Source: MVYY01 sp035369865 (GTDB taxonomy: Bacteria; Bacteroidota; Bacteroidia; Bacteroidales; Paludibacteraceae). From it: a DNA stretch of 36,048 nt. The position numbers and the translations under genes were made by a program. The notes beneath the pieces were generated by a model that ran no database searches, had not been told where the DNA came from, and was given only the letters and a program-made list of their open reading frames with translations. The stretch spans positions 1 through 36,048 of the forward strand of contig DAOOVG010000008.1 in the NCBI GenBank assembly GCA_035369865.1. The letters run 5' to 3'. Positions within the stretch are counted from its first letter, which is position 1; each line of letters opens with the position of its first letter. Below, one piece after another: positions 7,836 to 16,361 of the stretch.

Positions 7836-8783
7836 ATGTCAGAATTAAGAATATTTTATCATGAAGATGGTAAACTAAAAATTTCAAAAAATCTTGATAT
7901 CCTCAAAAAAGTAGATCTTAATAATTTAATCTGGATAGATTTGAATGATGTTCCAGAAAATGTAGAATCCGAATTAGAACAATTTCTAAAAATTTACATT
8001 CAAGAAGATGAAGAAATTGAAGAAATTGAAATGAGTTCCCGATACATCCAAACGGATGACAGTATTGTGGCAAACTCAAATTTTTTGCAAGATAATTATG
8101 TAATGGAGCCTGTTTCATTTATTATAAAAAATGGAATTTTGGTTTCGGTACGTAGTGCAGAATTAAAATCATTCAATGAAACTGTAAAAAAACTTTTTGT
8201 AAATACGAGTAATTTTCCTTCAGGTTATCACGTTTTAGTTTCGATTTTTGAAACCCGTATCGAATACGATGCAGACATGATTGAAGAAGTAACCGACCAA
8301 ATTACCAACTTGAGTAAAACTTTAAATAGTGAAAATGTCCTGGATCAAAATATTTTAATTCTTATCAAGGATTTACAGGAAAAAGTGATGCTTATCCGAC
8401 AGAATATTGTAGATAAACAACGGGTTATTTCTAATATGTTAAAATGTAATTTCTTTCCTCGTGATCTCTTATCCCGTTTGAATATGATCATTAAAGATAT
8501 TAATTCTTTATTTGAATATACGCGATTCGATTTTGACCGATTGGATTATTTACAGGATACTTTTCTTGGATTAGCAAATATTCAGCAGAACAAAATTATT
8601 AAAATATTTACTGTTGTATCTGTTATATTTTTGCCTCCCACACTTATTGCAAGTATTTATGGAATGAACTTTAAATATATCCCAGAATTTAACTGGAAAT
8701 ATGGTTATCCATTTTCATTGTTATTAATGATTTTAGTTTCCCTTATAATATTGCTTTACTTTAAAAAGAAGAAATGGTTATAG
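7836..8783 (+). CDS. corA: CorA-family Mg2+/Co2+ transporter
   Basis: A pentameric inner-membrane channel for magnesium (and cobalt or nickel). The 315-residue product has a long acidic cytoplasmic N-terminal domain (an EDEEIEEIEMSS stretch near residues 55-67), helices of the funnel (about 140-240), and two C-terminal membrane segments. The first ends in the pore signature YGMN, followed by the short periplasmic loop and a second span ending in KKKKWL. GMN is diagnostic of the family. It follows rsmA by 86 bases with its own strong ribosome-binding site, so may be cotranscribed. A bidirectional terminator separates it from the convergent serine palmitoyltransferase gene. Confidence 0.95.
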   Translation: MSELRIFYHEDGKLKISKNLDILKKVDLNNLIWIDLNDVPENVESELEQFLKIYIQEDEEIEEIEMSSRYIQTDDSIVANSNFLQDNYVMEPVSFIIKNGILVSVRSAELKSFNETVKKLFVNTSNFPSGYHVLVSIFETRIEYDADMIEEVTDQITNLSKTLNSENVLDQNILILIKDLQEKVMLIRQNIVDKQRVISNMLKCNFFPRDLLSRLNMIIKDINSLFEYTRFDFDRLDYLQDTFLGLANIQQNKIIKIFTVVSVIFLPPTLIASIYGMNFKYIPEFNWKYGYPFSLLLMILVSLIILLYFKKKKWL

Positions 8784-8849
8784 AAAAATCCTTTTTAATA
8801 TTATCCTCAAAATCAGGAATATTTTTAAAAAATTCAGATATTATAATCA

Positions 8850-8883
8850 AAAAAGTAGAACAAATTCTCTTGCTCTACTTTTT
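8850..8883. terminator. Bidirectional terminator between corA and the SPT gene
   Basis: AAAAAGTAGA (8850-8859) pairs with TCTACTTTTT (8874-8883), a 10-base stem with A and T tracts on both sides. It lies between two convergent genes, ending corA on the plus strand and spt on the minus strand. Confidence 0.8.
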
Positions 8884-8904
8884 ACATTTATATCAACAAC
8901 AGGT

Positions 8905-10092
8905 TTATTCTATTATTCCAAGTTGACGGGCAACTTTGGTGATTTTTTCAATAGATTCATCAATTTGCTCAAAAGTATGTGTAGCCATCAATGAATAACG
9001 AATCAGCGTATCTTCAGAAGGCACGGCTGGAGAAACAACGGGATTGACAAAAATGCCTTCATCTTGTAACATTTGCGTCAGCTTGAAAGTTTTTATGTTA
9101 TCACGTACATAAAGAGGAATAATGGGAGATTCAGTATGACCAATTTCAAATCCAGCTTTTAAAAACCCTTCCTTAGCACGCAAGGTATTTGCCCACAAAG
9201 CTTCCTTTCTCCATGGCTCCTCTGCAATAACATCAAGAGCTGCCAGTACGCATGCAGTTGAAGCAGGCGTAATGGATGCACTAAAAATCAAAGTACGGGA
9301 ATTATGTTTTAAATAATTGATGATATTATTATCGGATGCAATAAAACCGCCTATTGTACCTAATGATTTACTAAAAGTACCCATAATTAAATCTACATCA
9401 TTAGTTAAGCCGAAATGTTCACAGATTCCCGCACCTGTTTTACCAAAAACGCCTAACGTATGGGCTTCGTCCACATAAACAGAGGCATTGTATTTTTTTG
9501 ATAATTCAACAATTTGAGGCAATTTGGCTATATCTCCTTCCATACTGAAAACACCATCCAAAACAATCACCTTGATTCTGTCATAATCACAACGTTTTAG
9601 AATATCTTCAAGCGACTCCATATCATTGTGACGATACTTAAACTGTTTTGAAAAAGATAACCTTTTCCCTTCAATAATGGAAGCATGATCTCTTTCATCA
9701 AAAATCAGATAATCATTTCTGCCTGTTAAGCAAGGAATGACACCGGCATTCACGGAAAATCCTGTAGAATAAACCAGAGCCGCATCTTTATTTACAAACC
9801 TTGCCAGCCTTTCTTCTAATTCGATATGAATATCCAGTGTGCCATTCAGAAAACGAGAACCTGCACAACCTGTCCCATATTTTTCAATGGCTTTGATAGC
9901 TGCTTCCTTTAATTTAGGATGATTAGTTAAACCTAAGTAACTATTCGATCCAAACATTAAAACAGGTTTTCCATTAATTTTGACTACAGTATCCTGTTCA
10001 GATTCAATAGGACGAAAATAAGGATATACTCCTAAGGCTTGCACTTCCTGAGGGGCTTTATATTCCCCCATTCTTTTACTTAATAAACTCAT
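8905..10092 (-). CDS. spt: Serine palmitoyltransferase (alpha-oxoamine synthase family)
   Basis: PLP enzyme that condenses serine with a fatty acyl-CoA to 3-ketosphinganine, the first step of the sphingolipids made by Bacteroidota. The 395-residue product shows the full family fold: FGSNSYLGLTNHP (46-59), GTGCAGSRFLNGT (73-85), the PLP-stacking H136 in DERDHASI, the DEAH acid D208, and the internal-aldimine lysine K242 in GTFSKSLGTIGG. The related 8-amino-7-oxononanoate synthase (BioF) and 2-amino-3-ketobutyrate ligase (Kbl) share these motifs. I prefer SPT because the N-terminus (an EVQALGVYPYFRPIES stretch) and TFSKSLGTIGGF match the Bacteroidota SPT group and no biotin genes are nearby. 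Monocistronic on the minus strand, convergent with corA. Confidence 0.88.
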   Translation of the reverse strand: MSLLSKRMGEYKAPQEVQALGVYPYFRPIESEQDTVVKINGKPVLMFGSNSYLGLTNHPKLKEAAIKAIEKYGTGCAGSRFLNGTLDIHIELEERLARFVNKDAALVYSTGFSVNAGVIPCLTGRNDYLIFDERDHASIIEGKRLSFSKQFKYRHNDMESLEDILKRCDYDRIKVIVLDGVFSMEGDIAKLPQIVELSKKYNASVYVDEAHTLGVFGKTGAGICEHFGLTNDVDLIMGTFSKSLGTIGGFIASDNNIINYLKHNSRTLIFSASITPASTACVLAALDVIAEEPWRKEALWANTLRAKEGFLKAGFEIGHTESPIIPLYVRDNIKTFKLTQMLQDEGIFVNPVVSPAVPSEDTLIRYSLMATHTFEQIDESIEKITKVARQLGIIE

Positions 10093-10124
10093 ATTATTTT
10101 GTTTTTATTTATTAAAAAACGTCA

Positions 10125-10132
10125 CAAAGATA
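10125..10132 (-). promoter_or_regulatory. Candidate spt promoter -7 box
   Basis: On the minus strand TATCTTTG (complement of 10125-10132) fits TAnnTTTG, about 33 bases upstream of the start codon. No matching -33 box at the usual spacing. Confidence 0.4.
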
Positions 10133-10292
10133 CATCATTTTTAAAAAATAATTATCTCTTCAAAAAATTAAATCTTATTTCTATCTTCGATTTTCAACAA
10201 AAAGTATCATTTTCTAAATTGATGACGAGTACTAATTTCTCTGAATATCAATATTTGTATTCATTTTTATCAGTCTAATAAAATGATAATTC

Positions 10293-10323
10293 TTGTATAT
10301 AACAGTCTAAAATCTTACTTTTG
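10293..10323 (+). promoter_or_regulatory. Candidate promoter of the S9 peptidase gene
   Basis: TTG at 10293-10295 and TACTTTTG at 10316-10323 are 20 bases apart, fitting the Bacteroidota promoter. The -7 box is about 42 bases before the chosen ATG. Confidence 0.55.
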
Positions 10324-10365
10324 TTATTCTTATAAATATAACTGAAGTTTATATTGCAACAAAAT

Positions 10366-12444
10366 ATGCATCAAATATTTAAATTATTTATTTTAACAAT
10401 GGTCACTTTATCAACCATTTGTCTTGCTTCTGAAAAAAATCAATTGATCGGCAAATCTACCATCAAAATTGAAAATGGGAAAATGACTCCTGAAGTTCTT
10501 TGGTCGTTTGGAAGAATATCGGGCGTTCAACTTTCTCCTGATAAGACAAAAATTCTTTATCATGTTACTTATTTTAGCATTCCTGAAAACAAAAGCAACA
10601 CTGAGATTTTTACTATGAATGTCGATGGAACAAATAAAATACAAATTACCCAAACTTCTGTTCGTGAAAATAGTGCTAAATGGATGAAAGATGGGAAACA
10701 TATAGCTTTTATTTCTTCAGAAAGTGGAAGTTCACAGTTGTGGATGATGGATGCCGATGGTACTGATCGTCAACAAATTACTCAACGAGAAGGTGGTATA
10801 AATGATTTTATTTTTTCACCTGATGAATCAAAAATTCTTTTTATTGCCGAGATAAAATTTGGTGAACGTGCCAGCGACAAATACCCTGATTTGCCGAAAG
10901 CCACAGGCATTATTGTAAAAGATTTAATGTATAAACATTGGGACGAATGGGTGCAAACCATTCCGCACCCTTTTATTGCTGATTTCAAAAACAATAAAAT
11001 CGAAAACGAGAAAGATATTCTGGAAGGAGAACCTTATGAATGTCCCATGAAACCTTTTGGCGGGATTGAGCAACTTGATTGGAGTCCGGATAGTAAAATC
11101 ATTGCCTATACTTGTCGAAAAAAAACAGGTAAAGAATATACGCTTTCTACCAATTCTGATATTTATTTCTATTATGTTGAAAATAGAAAAACTGAAAATA
11201 AAACGGAAGGAATGATGGGATATGATATGAATCCTAAATTTTCTCCCGACGGAAAATGGATAGCTTGGGAAAGCATGGAACGTGAAGGTTACGAGTCAGA
11301 TAAAAGTCGTTTGTTTGTAATGAATTTACAGACAGGAGAAAAGAAAGATATTTCCAGTGATTTCGATCAAAATTGCAATAATTTATCTTGGAGTTCCGAT
11401 AGTCAAAATATCTATTTTGTAAGTTGCTGGCATGCTTTAACTCAAATTTACAAAGCAAATATTCACAATAAACAAATTACACCTCTTACTCAAGGAGTTC
11501 ACGATTATGAATTTGTTATCGAAGCTAAAAACGTTCTTATTGGCATAAAACATTCCATGAGTAAACCAAATGAAATTTATAGCATTGATCCAAAAACAGG
11601 AAAAGAAACGGAACTTTCTTTTGAAAATAAAGAAATACTAGATCAATTAAAAATGGGAAAGGTTGAGGAGCGATGGATTACAACGACGGACAACAAGCAA
11701 ATGCATACATGGGTTATTTATCCACCTGATTTCGATCCAAACAAAAAATATCCAACATTGCTCTACTGTGAAGGTGGTCCACAATCTCCGGTCAGTCAGT
11801 TTTGGTCATATCGATGGAATTTTCAAATAATGGCTGCCAATGACTATATTATTGTAGCTCCTAATCGAAGAGGTGTTCCAGGTTTTGGAAAAGAATGGCT
11901 GGAACAAATCAGCGGTGATTATGGCGGACAAAACATGCAAGATTATCTTTCAGCCATCGATGCTTTAGCAAAAGAATCTTTTGTCAACAAAGACAAGCTG
12001 GGTTGCGTGGGAGCCAGTTATGGCGGATTTTCCGTTTACTGGCTGGCAGGTCATCACAACAAACGATTTAAAGCTTTTATTGCTCACGACGGAATGTTTA
12101 ACTTGGAACAACAATACCTTGAAACAGATGAAATGTGGTTTGTGAACTGGGATTTTGGTGGTCCTTACTGGGATAAAAATAATTCTGTTGCCCAGCGAAC
12201 TTATGCTAATTCACCACATCTTTTTGTAGACAAATGGGATACACCTATTTTAATCATTCATGGAGAAAAAGATTACAGAATCCTTGCTTCACAAGCTATG
12301 GCTGCTTTTAATGCAGCAATATTAAGAGATATTCCGGCTGAAATGTTGATTTTTCCCGATGAAAACCATTGGGTATTGCAACCGCAAAATGGTATCCTAT
12401 GGCAACGAACCTTTTTTGAATGGCTGAATAAATGGCTAAAATGA
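10366..12444 (+). CDS. Exported S9-family (prolyl oligopeptidase/DPP-like) serine peptidase
   Basis: A secreted or periplasmic peptidase of clan SC that removes dipeptides or cleaves short peptides, likely feeding amino-acid uptake and fermentation. ATG 10366 is preferred over the in-frame TTG at 10354: it begins a clean signal peptide (MHQIFKLFILTMVTLSTICLA). In this 692-residue form the N-terminal part is a WD/TolB-like beta-propeller with repeated SPD/WSxDS and NVDGT/DADGT blades (about 40-400). The C-terminal alpha/beta hydrolase has the nucleophile S551 in GASYGG, D636 in HGEKDYRI and H668 in DENHWV. The layout matches S9C peptidases such as DPP5. Single gene with its own promoter; substrate preference not determinable. 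Confidence 0.93.
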   Translation: MHQIFKLFILTMVTLSTICLASEKNQLIGKSTIKIENGKMTPEVLWSFGRISGVQLSPDKTKILYHVTYFSIPENKSNTEIFTMNVDGTNKIQITQTSVRENSAKWMKDGKHIAFISSESGSSQLWMMDADGTDRQQITQREGGINDFIFSPDESKILFIAEIKFGERASDKYPDLPKATGIIVKDLMYKHWDEWVQTIPHPFIADFKNNKIENEKDILEGEPYECPMKPFGGIEQLDWSPDSKIIAYTCRKKTGKEYTLSTNSDIYFYYVENRKTENKTEGMMGYDMNPKFSPDGKWIAWESMEREGYESDKSRLFVMNLQTGEKKDISSDFDQNCNNLSWSSDSQNIYFVSCWHALTQIYKANIHNKQITPLTQGVHDYEFVIEAKNVLIGIKHSMSKPNEIYSIDPKTGKETELSFENKEILDQLKMGKVEERWITTTDNKQMHTWVIYPPDFDPNKKYPTLLYCEGGPQSPVSQFWSYRWNFQIMAANDYIIVAPNRRGVPGFGKEWLEQISGDYGGQNMQDYLSAIDALAKESFVNKDKLGCVGASYGGFSVYWLAGHHNKRFKAFIAHDGMFNLEQQYLETDEMWFVNWDFGGPYWDKNNSVAQRTYANSPHLFVDKWDTPILIIHGEKDYRILASQAMAAFNAAILRDIPAEMLIFPDENHWVLQPQNGILWQRTFFEWLNKWLK

Positions 12445-12504
12445 TTGTTGAATTATAATTTTTGTTCTTCAGGAAAAATTTTATTAAAAATTGTCATCTC
12501 GACA

Positions 12505-12533
12505 TTGCAATTTCATTTTTTTTAGTATTTTTG
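12505..12533 (+). promoter_or_regulatory. Candidate promoter of the pta-ackA operon
   Basis: TTG at 12505-12507 and TATTTTTG at 12526-12533 are 18 bases apart, fitting TTG-N18/20-TAnnTTTG. The -7 box is about 41 bases before the pta start. No internal promoter is evident, so the three genes probably form one transcript. Confidence 0.55.
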
Positions 12534-12574
12534 TAAGAGTTCTTCAACATTAGAAAAACCTACTTCAATATAAA

Positions 12575-13576
12575 ATGAAAATGGATTTATTGAATAAATT
12601 GACGGAGCGAGCCAAAACAAATTTACGAAAAATTGTTTTGCCCGAAGGTGATGAAATTCGCACGTTGCAAGCAGCTGATATTGTATTAAAAGAAAAAATA
12701 GCTCAACTAATTTTACTTGGGAAAGAAGAAAAAATAAGAAAATTAGCCGAAGAAAATCATTTAAAAAGCATTACCGAGGCAAAAATAATTGATCCTGAAA
12801 ATTATCCAAAATTGAATGAATATATCAATCTCCTTTATAAAATTAGAAAAAATAAAGGGATAACTTATGAAGAAGCCACACGACTTGCAAAAGATCCTTT
12901 ATATTTTGGTTGTTTGATGATAAAAAATGGAGATGCTGATGGCGAATTAGCAGGAGCACGCCATTTTACAAGCGATGTATTACGCCCTGCATTTCAAATT
13001 ATAAAAACTGTTCCTGGCATAAATGTTGTATCAGGTTTATTTTTAATGTTTACCCCTACTCAATATGGTGAAAATGGTTTATTAATATTTGCAGATTGTG
13101 CAGTAAATCCATGCCCAACAGCCGAAGAATTAGCACAAATAGCAATATGTACAGCGGAAACCGCTCACAACCTGGCAGAAATTGAGCCACGTGTTGCCAT
13201 GCTTAGTTTTTCGACGAAAGGAAGTGCTCAACATGAGTTAGTTGACAAAGTAATAAAAGCAACGAAAATAGCAAAAGAAATGAATCCTAATTTACTTATC
13301 GATGGAGAATTACAAGTTGATGCAGCTATTGTTCCATCTGTGGCTGAGAAGAAAGCTCCCAATAGTCCAGTGGCTGGGCGAGCCAATGTCTTAATATTCC
13401 CTGATTTACAAGCCAGTAACATTGGTTACAAATTAGTAGAACGTCTTTCAGGAGCACAAGCTATTGGTCCTATTCTGCAAGGAATAGCTGCACCTGTAAA
13501 CGATTTATCTCGAGGATGTTCAGTAAATGATATTGTACAAATGATTATTATAACCTCGAATCTGGTAAAAAAATGA
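12575..13576 (+). CDS. pta: Phosphate acetyltransferase (short form)
   Basis: Converts acetyl-CoA and phosphate to acetyl phosphate, the first half of the ATP-yielding acetate pathway. At 333 residues it is the single-domain PTA_PTB type without the regulatory N-terminal domains of enterobacterial Pta. Family cues: KIVLPEGDEIRTLQAA near the N-terminus, the GDADGELAGARH substrate loop (about 117-128), the FADCAVNPCPTAEEL block, MLSFSTKGSAQHE, and the C-terminal PVNDLSRGCSVNDIV. Together with ackA two genes downstream it makes a complete acetate branch. Phosphate butyryltransferase is a related alternative, but the ADCAVNP and SFSTKGSA motifs and the AckA partner favour acetyl. Confidence 0.95.
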   Translation: MKMDLLNKLTERAKTNLRKIVLPEGDEIRTLQAADIVLKEKIAQLILLGKEEKIRKLAEENHLKSITEAKIIDPENYPKLNEYINLLYKIRKNKGITYEEATRLAKDPLYFGCLMIKNGDADGELAGARHFTSDVLRPAFQIIKTVPGINVVSGLFLMFTPTQYGENGLLIFADCAVNPCPTAEELAQIAICTAETAHNLAEIEPRVAMLSFSTKGSAQHELVDKVIKATKIAKEMNPNLLIDGELQVDAAIVPSVAEKKAPNSPVAGRANVLIFPDLQASNIGYKLVERLSGAQAIGPILQGIAAPVNDLSRGCSVNDIVQMIIITSNLVKK

Positions 13577-13623
13577 GTGGGATTATCAAATTGGATTTTG
13601 ACCTTTTAATTTTTTAAAATATT

Positions 13624-14598
13624 ATGCACGAAATAATTGTCGAACCCATTGAAAAATATGGATTAAGTAAGAGAAGTCGCCGACGCACTCTTTTTTCAAA
13701 AATAGGAATAGTTGGTTGTGGTTACGAAGGCAGCGCTATTGCTACCATAGCTATTCTTAATGGTATTGAAGTGGTATTCTTAGAACCCACAGATGAAAAA
13801 AATGCCAACGCTTTCAGCCGAATTGAACAAAAATTAGATAAAAAAATTGAGAATTGGGGATTAACAGAAAATGAGAAAAAAATAGTCTTAAGTCGTGTAC
13901 AAGGTACAAAAAATTACAAAGATTTTAGTGATTGTGATTTTGTAATTGAAGCTGTTCGATATGATGACCAAACTGGTGAAAGACATGTAAAGGAAAGAAA
14001 AGAAGTGTTTTTGCAATTGGAAAAAGTGTTATCACCTCAAGCTATTATTGCTTCTAATGTATCTACTGTCATTATTACAGAATTGGCATCTGAATTACGT
14101 TATAAAGAAAGATGTGTAGGATTACATTTTTTATCCAACATTCCAGAATCAAACATTATAGAAATTGTACGTGGACTTTATACTTCAGATGAAACTTATA
14201 ACAAAGTTTGTCAATTTGCCCGTTTAATCAACCATCAATATGTGGCAGTTGCTGAATCAGCAGGTTTAGTAAGTATCAGATTATTCCTTATTGAATTAAA
14301 TGAAGCCTGTGAAATATTAATGGAAGGAATTTCAACGGTGGAAGACATTGATCGTGTTTTAACAGTAGGATTTGGTCACCGATTGGGAGTTTTTCGTATG
14401 GCTGACCAAATGGGAATTGAAAAAATTGTCAATTTAATGGAAAATTTATTTAACGAGTATGGAAATTCTAAATATAAACCTTCACCTATTTTATTACGTT
14501 TATATAGGGCGAAACATTTTGGAGTAAAGCGAGGAAAAGGATTTTATGAATATGATAAAGAAGGAAATATTATCAAACAAGGAGGAGAAAAAGCATGA
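13624..14598 (+). CDS. 3-hydroxyacyl-CoA dehydrogenase family protein
   Basis: A 324-residue NAD(P)-dependent 3-hydroxyacyl-CoA dehydrogenase relative (3HCDH N and C domains). The Rossmann loop is GCGYEG (31-36) rather than the common GAGTMG. The catalytic His-Glu pair is present at the correct spacing, H168 and E180, but the usual HFFNP reads HFLSNIP. The C-terminal domain ends in GVKRGKGFYEYD, a typical terminus. A 26-residue N-terminal extension with an SKRSRRR patch precedes the Rossmann fold. It lies between pta and ackA: 47 bases after pta, and its stop overlaps the ackA start (ATGA). The context suggests a role near acetyl-CoA or acyl-CoA overflow, possibly 3-hydroxybutyryl-CoA formation, but no thiolase, crotonase or butyryl-CoA genes are in view. 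Family certain, substrate unknown. Confidence 0.88.
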   Translation: MHEIIVEPIEKYGLSKRSRRRTLFSKIGIVGCGYEGSAIATIAILNGIEVVFLEPTDEKNANAFSRIEQKLDKKIENWGLTENEKKIVLSRVQGTKNYKDFSDCDFVIEAVRYDDQTGERHVKERKEVFLQLEKVLSPQAIIASNVSTVIITELASELRYKERCVGLHFLSNIPESNIIEIVRGLYTSDETYNKVCQFARLINHQYVAVAESAGLVSIRLFLIELNEACEILMEGISTVEDIDRVLTVGFGHRLGVFRMADQMGIEKIVNLMENLFNEYGNSKYKPSPILLRLYRAKHFGVKRGKGFYEYDKEGNIIKQGGEKA

Positions 14599-15797
14599 AA
14601 ATATTAGTATTAAATTGTGGTAGTTCCTCAGTAAAATATAAATTATTCAATTTAGAAACCAATGAAATTTTAGGTTCTGGAATTGTAGAAAAAATTGGAA
14701 TGAAAGGTTCATGCTTGAAGCATATGCGTGCTGATGGTCAAAAAATTCTTTTAGAAGGTGAAGTTTTGGAGCATCAAACCGCTATTGAATATATTTTGGG
14801 AGTACTCACCAGTAAACGTCATGGAGCACTCAAATCCTTAGAGGAAATCGATGCTGTTGGTCATCGGGTTGTTCATGGCGGTGAAAAATTTAACAAAAGC
14901 GTACTGATAACGGATGAAGTAATTCGAAAAATTGAAGAATGCATCGACATAGCACCTTTACATAATCCACCTAATTTGTCCGGCATTCACGCTATAGAAG
15001 AATTATTGCCTTCTGTTCCACAAGTTGCAGTTTTTGATACCGCTTTTCATCAAACAATGCCTGAACACGCCTATATGTATGCTATTCCTTATTCACTGTA
15101 TACAAAATATGGTATCCGACGTTATGGTTTTCACGGAACAAGTCATCGATATGTTTCCAAAAGAGCTTGCGATTTTTTAGGACTTGATTATCAACAAACA
15201 AAAATAATAACTGTGCATTTAGGGAATGGAGCTTCAGCCACTGCCGTTAAAAATGGAAAATCTATTGATACCTCAATGGGACTTACTCCACTTGAAGGTT
15301 TAATGATGGGAACTCGTTCAGGAGATGTTGATTTGGGAATCGCCACTTTTTTGATGGAAAAAGAAATGATTGGACCTTCAGTACTTTCTACTTTATTTAA
15401 CAAACATAGTGGAATGTTAGGCGTTTCAGGAATTTCATCCGACATGCGTGATATTAAAGCTGCTATTGAAAAAGGAAATGAAAGAGCCCGCTTAGCCCTG
15501 GAAATGTATGAATACCGCATCATAAAATATATTGGTGCTTATGCGGCTGCTTTGAATGGAGTTGATTTACTGGTATTTACGGGTGGTGTTGGTGAAAATC
15601 AAGCCAGTACACGTACAAATGTGTGCAATAATCTTAATTATTTAGGAGTTAAAATCGACGAAAAAATAAACATAGCCACGAAAGGGAAAGAAGCCTTGAT
15701 AAGTACACCCGATTCCAGCATAAAGGTTGCCGTCATTCCAACAGATGAAGAATTTATGATAGCTTCTGATACTTATGAAATAGTGAAAGGATTGTAA
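14595..15797 (+). CDS. ackA: Acetate kinase
   Basis: Transfers the phosphate of acetyl phosphate to ADP, giving acetate and ATP. The 400-residue product matches the ASKHA-fold acetate kinases: LVLNCGSSSVKYKLF at the start, GHRVVHGGEKF, PLHNPPNL, VFDTAFHQTMPEHAY, RRYGFHGTSHRYVS, the phosphate-binding HLGNGASA, TPLEGLMMGTRSGDVD, and VFTGGVGEN. Translation is probably coupled to the gene before it: the ATG overlaps that gene's TGA, and an AAGGAGG at 14579-14585 lies about 9 bases upstream, one of only two strong SD sites here. It ends the fermentation operon before a stem-loop terminator shared with the convergent dcw cluster. Confidence 0.98.
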   Translation: MKILVLNCGSSSVKYKLFNLETNEILGSGIVEKIGMKGSCLKHMRADGQKILLEGEVLEHQTAIEYILGVLTSKRHGALKSLEEIDAVGHRVVHGGEKFNKSVLITDEVIRKIEECIDIAPLHNPPNLSGIHAIEELLPSVPQVAVFDTAFHQTMPEHAYMYAIPYSLYTKYGIRRYGFHGTSHRYVSKRACDFLGLDYQQTKIITVHLGNGASATAVKNGKSIDTSMGLTPLEGLMMGTRSGDVDLGIATFLMEKEMIGPSVLSTLFNKHSGMLGVSGISSDMRDIKAAIEKGNERARLALEMYEYRIIKYIGAYAAALNGVDLLVFTGGVGENQASTRTNVCNNLNYLGVKIDEKINIATKGKEALISTPDSSIKVAVIPTDEEFMIASDTYEIVKGL

Positions 15798-15816
15798 AAA
15801 AATCATTATCGGTAAT

Positions 15817-15858
15817 AAAGGAATTACTCTTTGAAAGTCAGGAATAATTCCTTTTTTA
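15817..15858 (+). terminator. Terminator between ackA and the dcw cluster
   Basis: AAAGGAATTA (15817-15826) pairs with TAATTCCTTT (15845-15854), a 10-base stem followed by TTTATT on the plus strand. It ends the pta-ackA operon. On the minus strand, where yqeY ends at 15869, the stem is also present but the T run is poorer. Confidence 0.75.
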
Positions 15859-15868
15859 TTTTCAAACT

Positions 15869-16324
15869 TTACTTTCCCAGCAAACTTTTTACAGTGTTAG
15901 CTATCATTTGGCTATCGGCTTTCCCAGCCAGTTTTTTGACCGCAATTCCTATAATTTTCCCCATCTCTTGCATGCTTTTGGCACCCACCTCATCAATAAT
16001 TTTTTTAATTTCAGTTTTTAACTGTTCTTCATTCATTTGAGGTGGTAAATATTTTTCGATAACAGCTACTTCTGCCAATTCAGCTTCAGCTAATTCGGGC
16101 CGGTTCTGTTCGGCATAAATTTGAGCACTTTCTTTCCGTTGTTTGATCATTTTCTGAAGAATTTTTACTGCTGCCTCATCTGACAATGTCCCATCGCTTC
16201 CTTTTGCTACCTTTGCCTCGAGAAATTCTTTCTTAATACCACGTAAAGCTTCCAAGGTTACTTTATCACGAGCAAACATTGCTTGTTTAATATCTTCTGA
16301 AATTTTATCAAATAAAGTTTCCAT
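15869..16324 (-). CDS. yqeY: GatB/YqeY domain protein
   Basis: A 151-residue all-helical YqeY-family protein related to the tRNA-binding tail domain of GatB, thought to bind tRNA; its exact role is unsettled. METLFDKISEDI at 16324 is the normal start; an in-frame ATG at 16348 would add eight nonconserved residues. Visible family motifs: ALRGIKKEFLEAKVAKG, ILQKMIKQRKESAQIY, EKYLPPQM and the C-terminal MGKIIGIAVKKLAGKAD-type block, which corresponds to the usual GKVMG segment. It follows ftsZ by 37 bases and is the last gene of the cluster, a placement common in Bacteroidota. Confidence 0.93.
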   Translation of the reverse strand: METLFDKISEDIKQAMFARDKVTLEALRGIKKEFLEAKVAKGSDGTLSDEAAVKILQKMIKQRKESAQIYAEQNRPELAEAELAEVAVIEKYLPPQMNEEQLKTEIKKIIDEVGAKSMQEMGKIIGIAVKKLAGKADSQMIANTVKSLLGK

Positions 16325-16361
16325 ACGTATAATTTTTAGTAAAAACAAAATAAGAAGTTAA

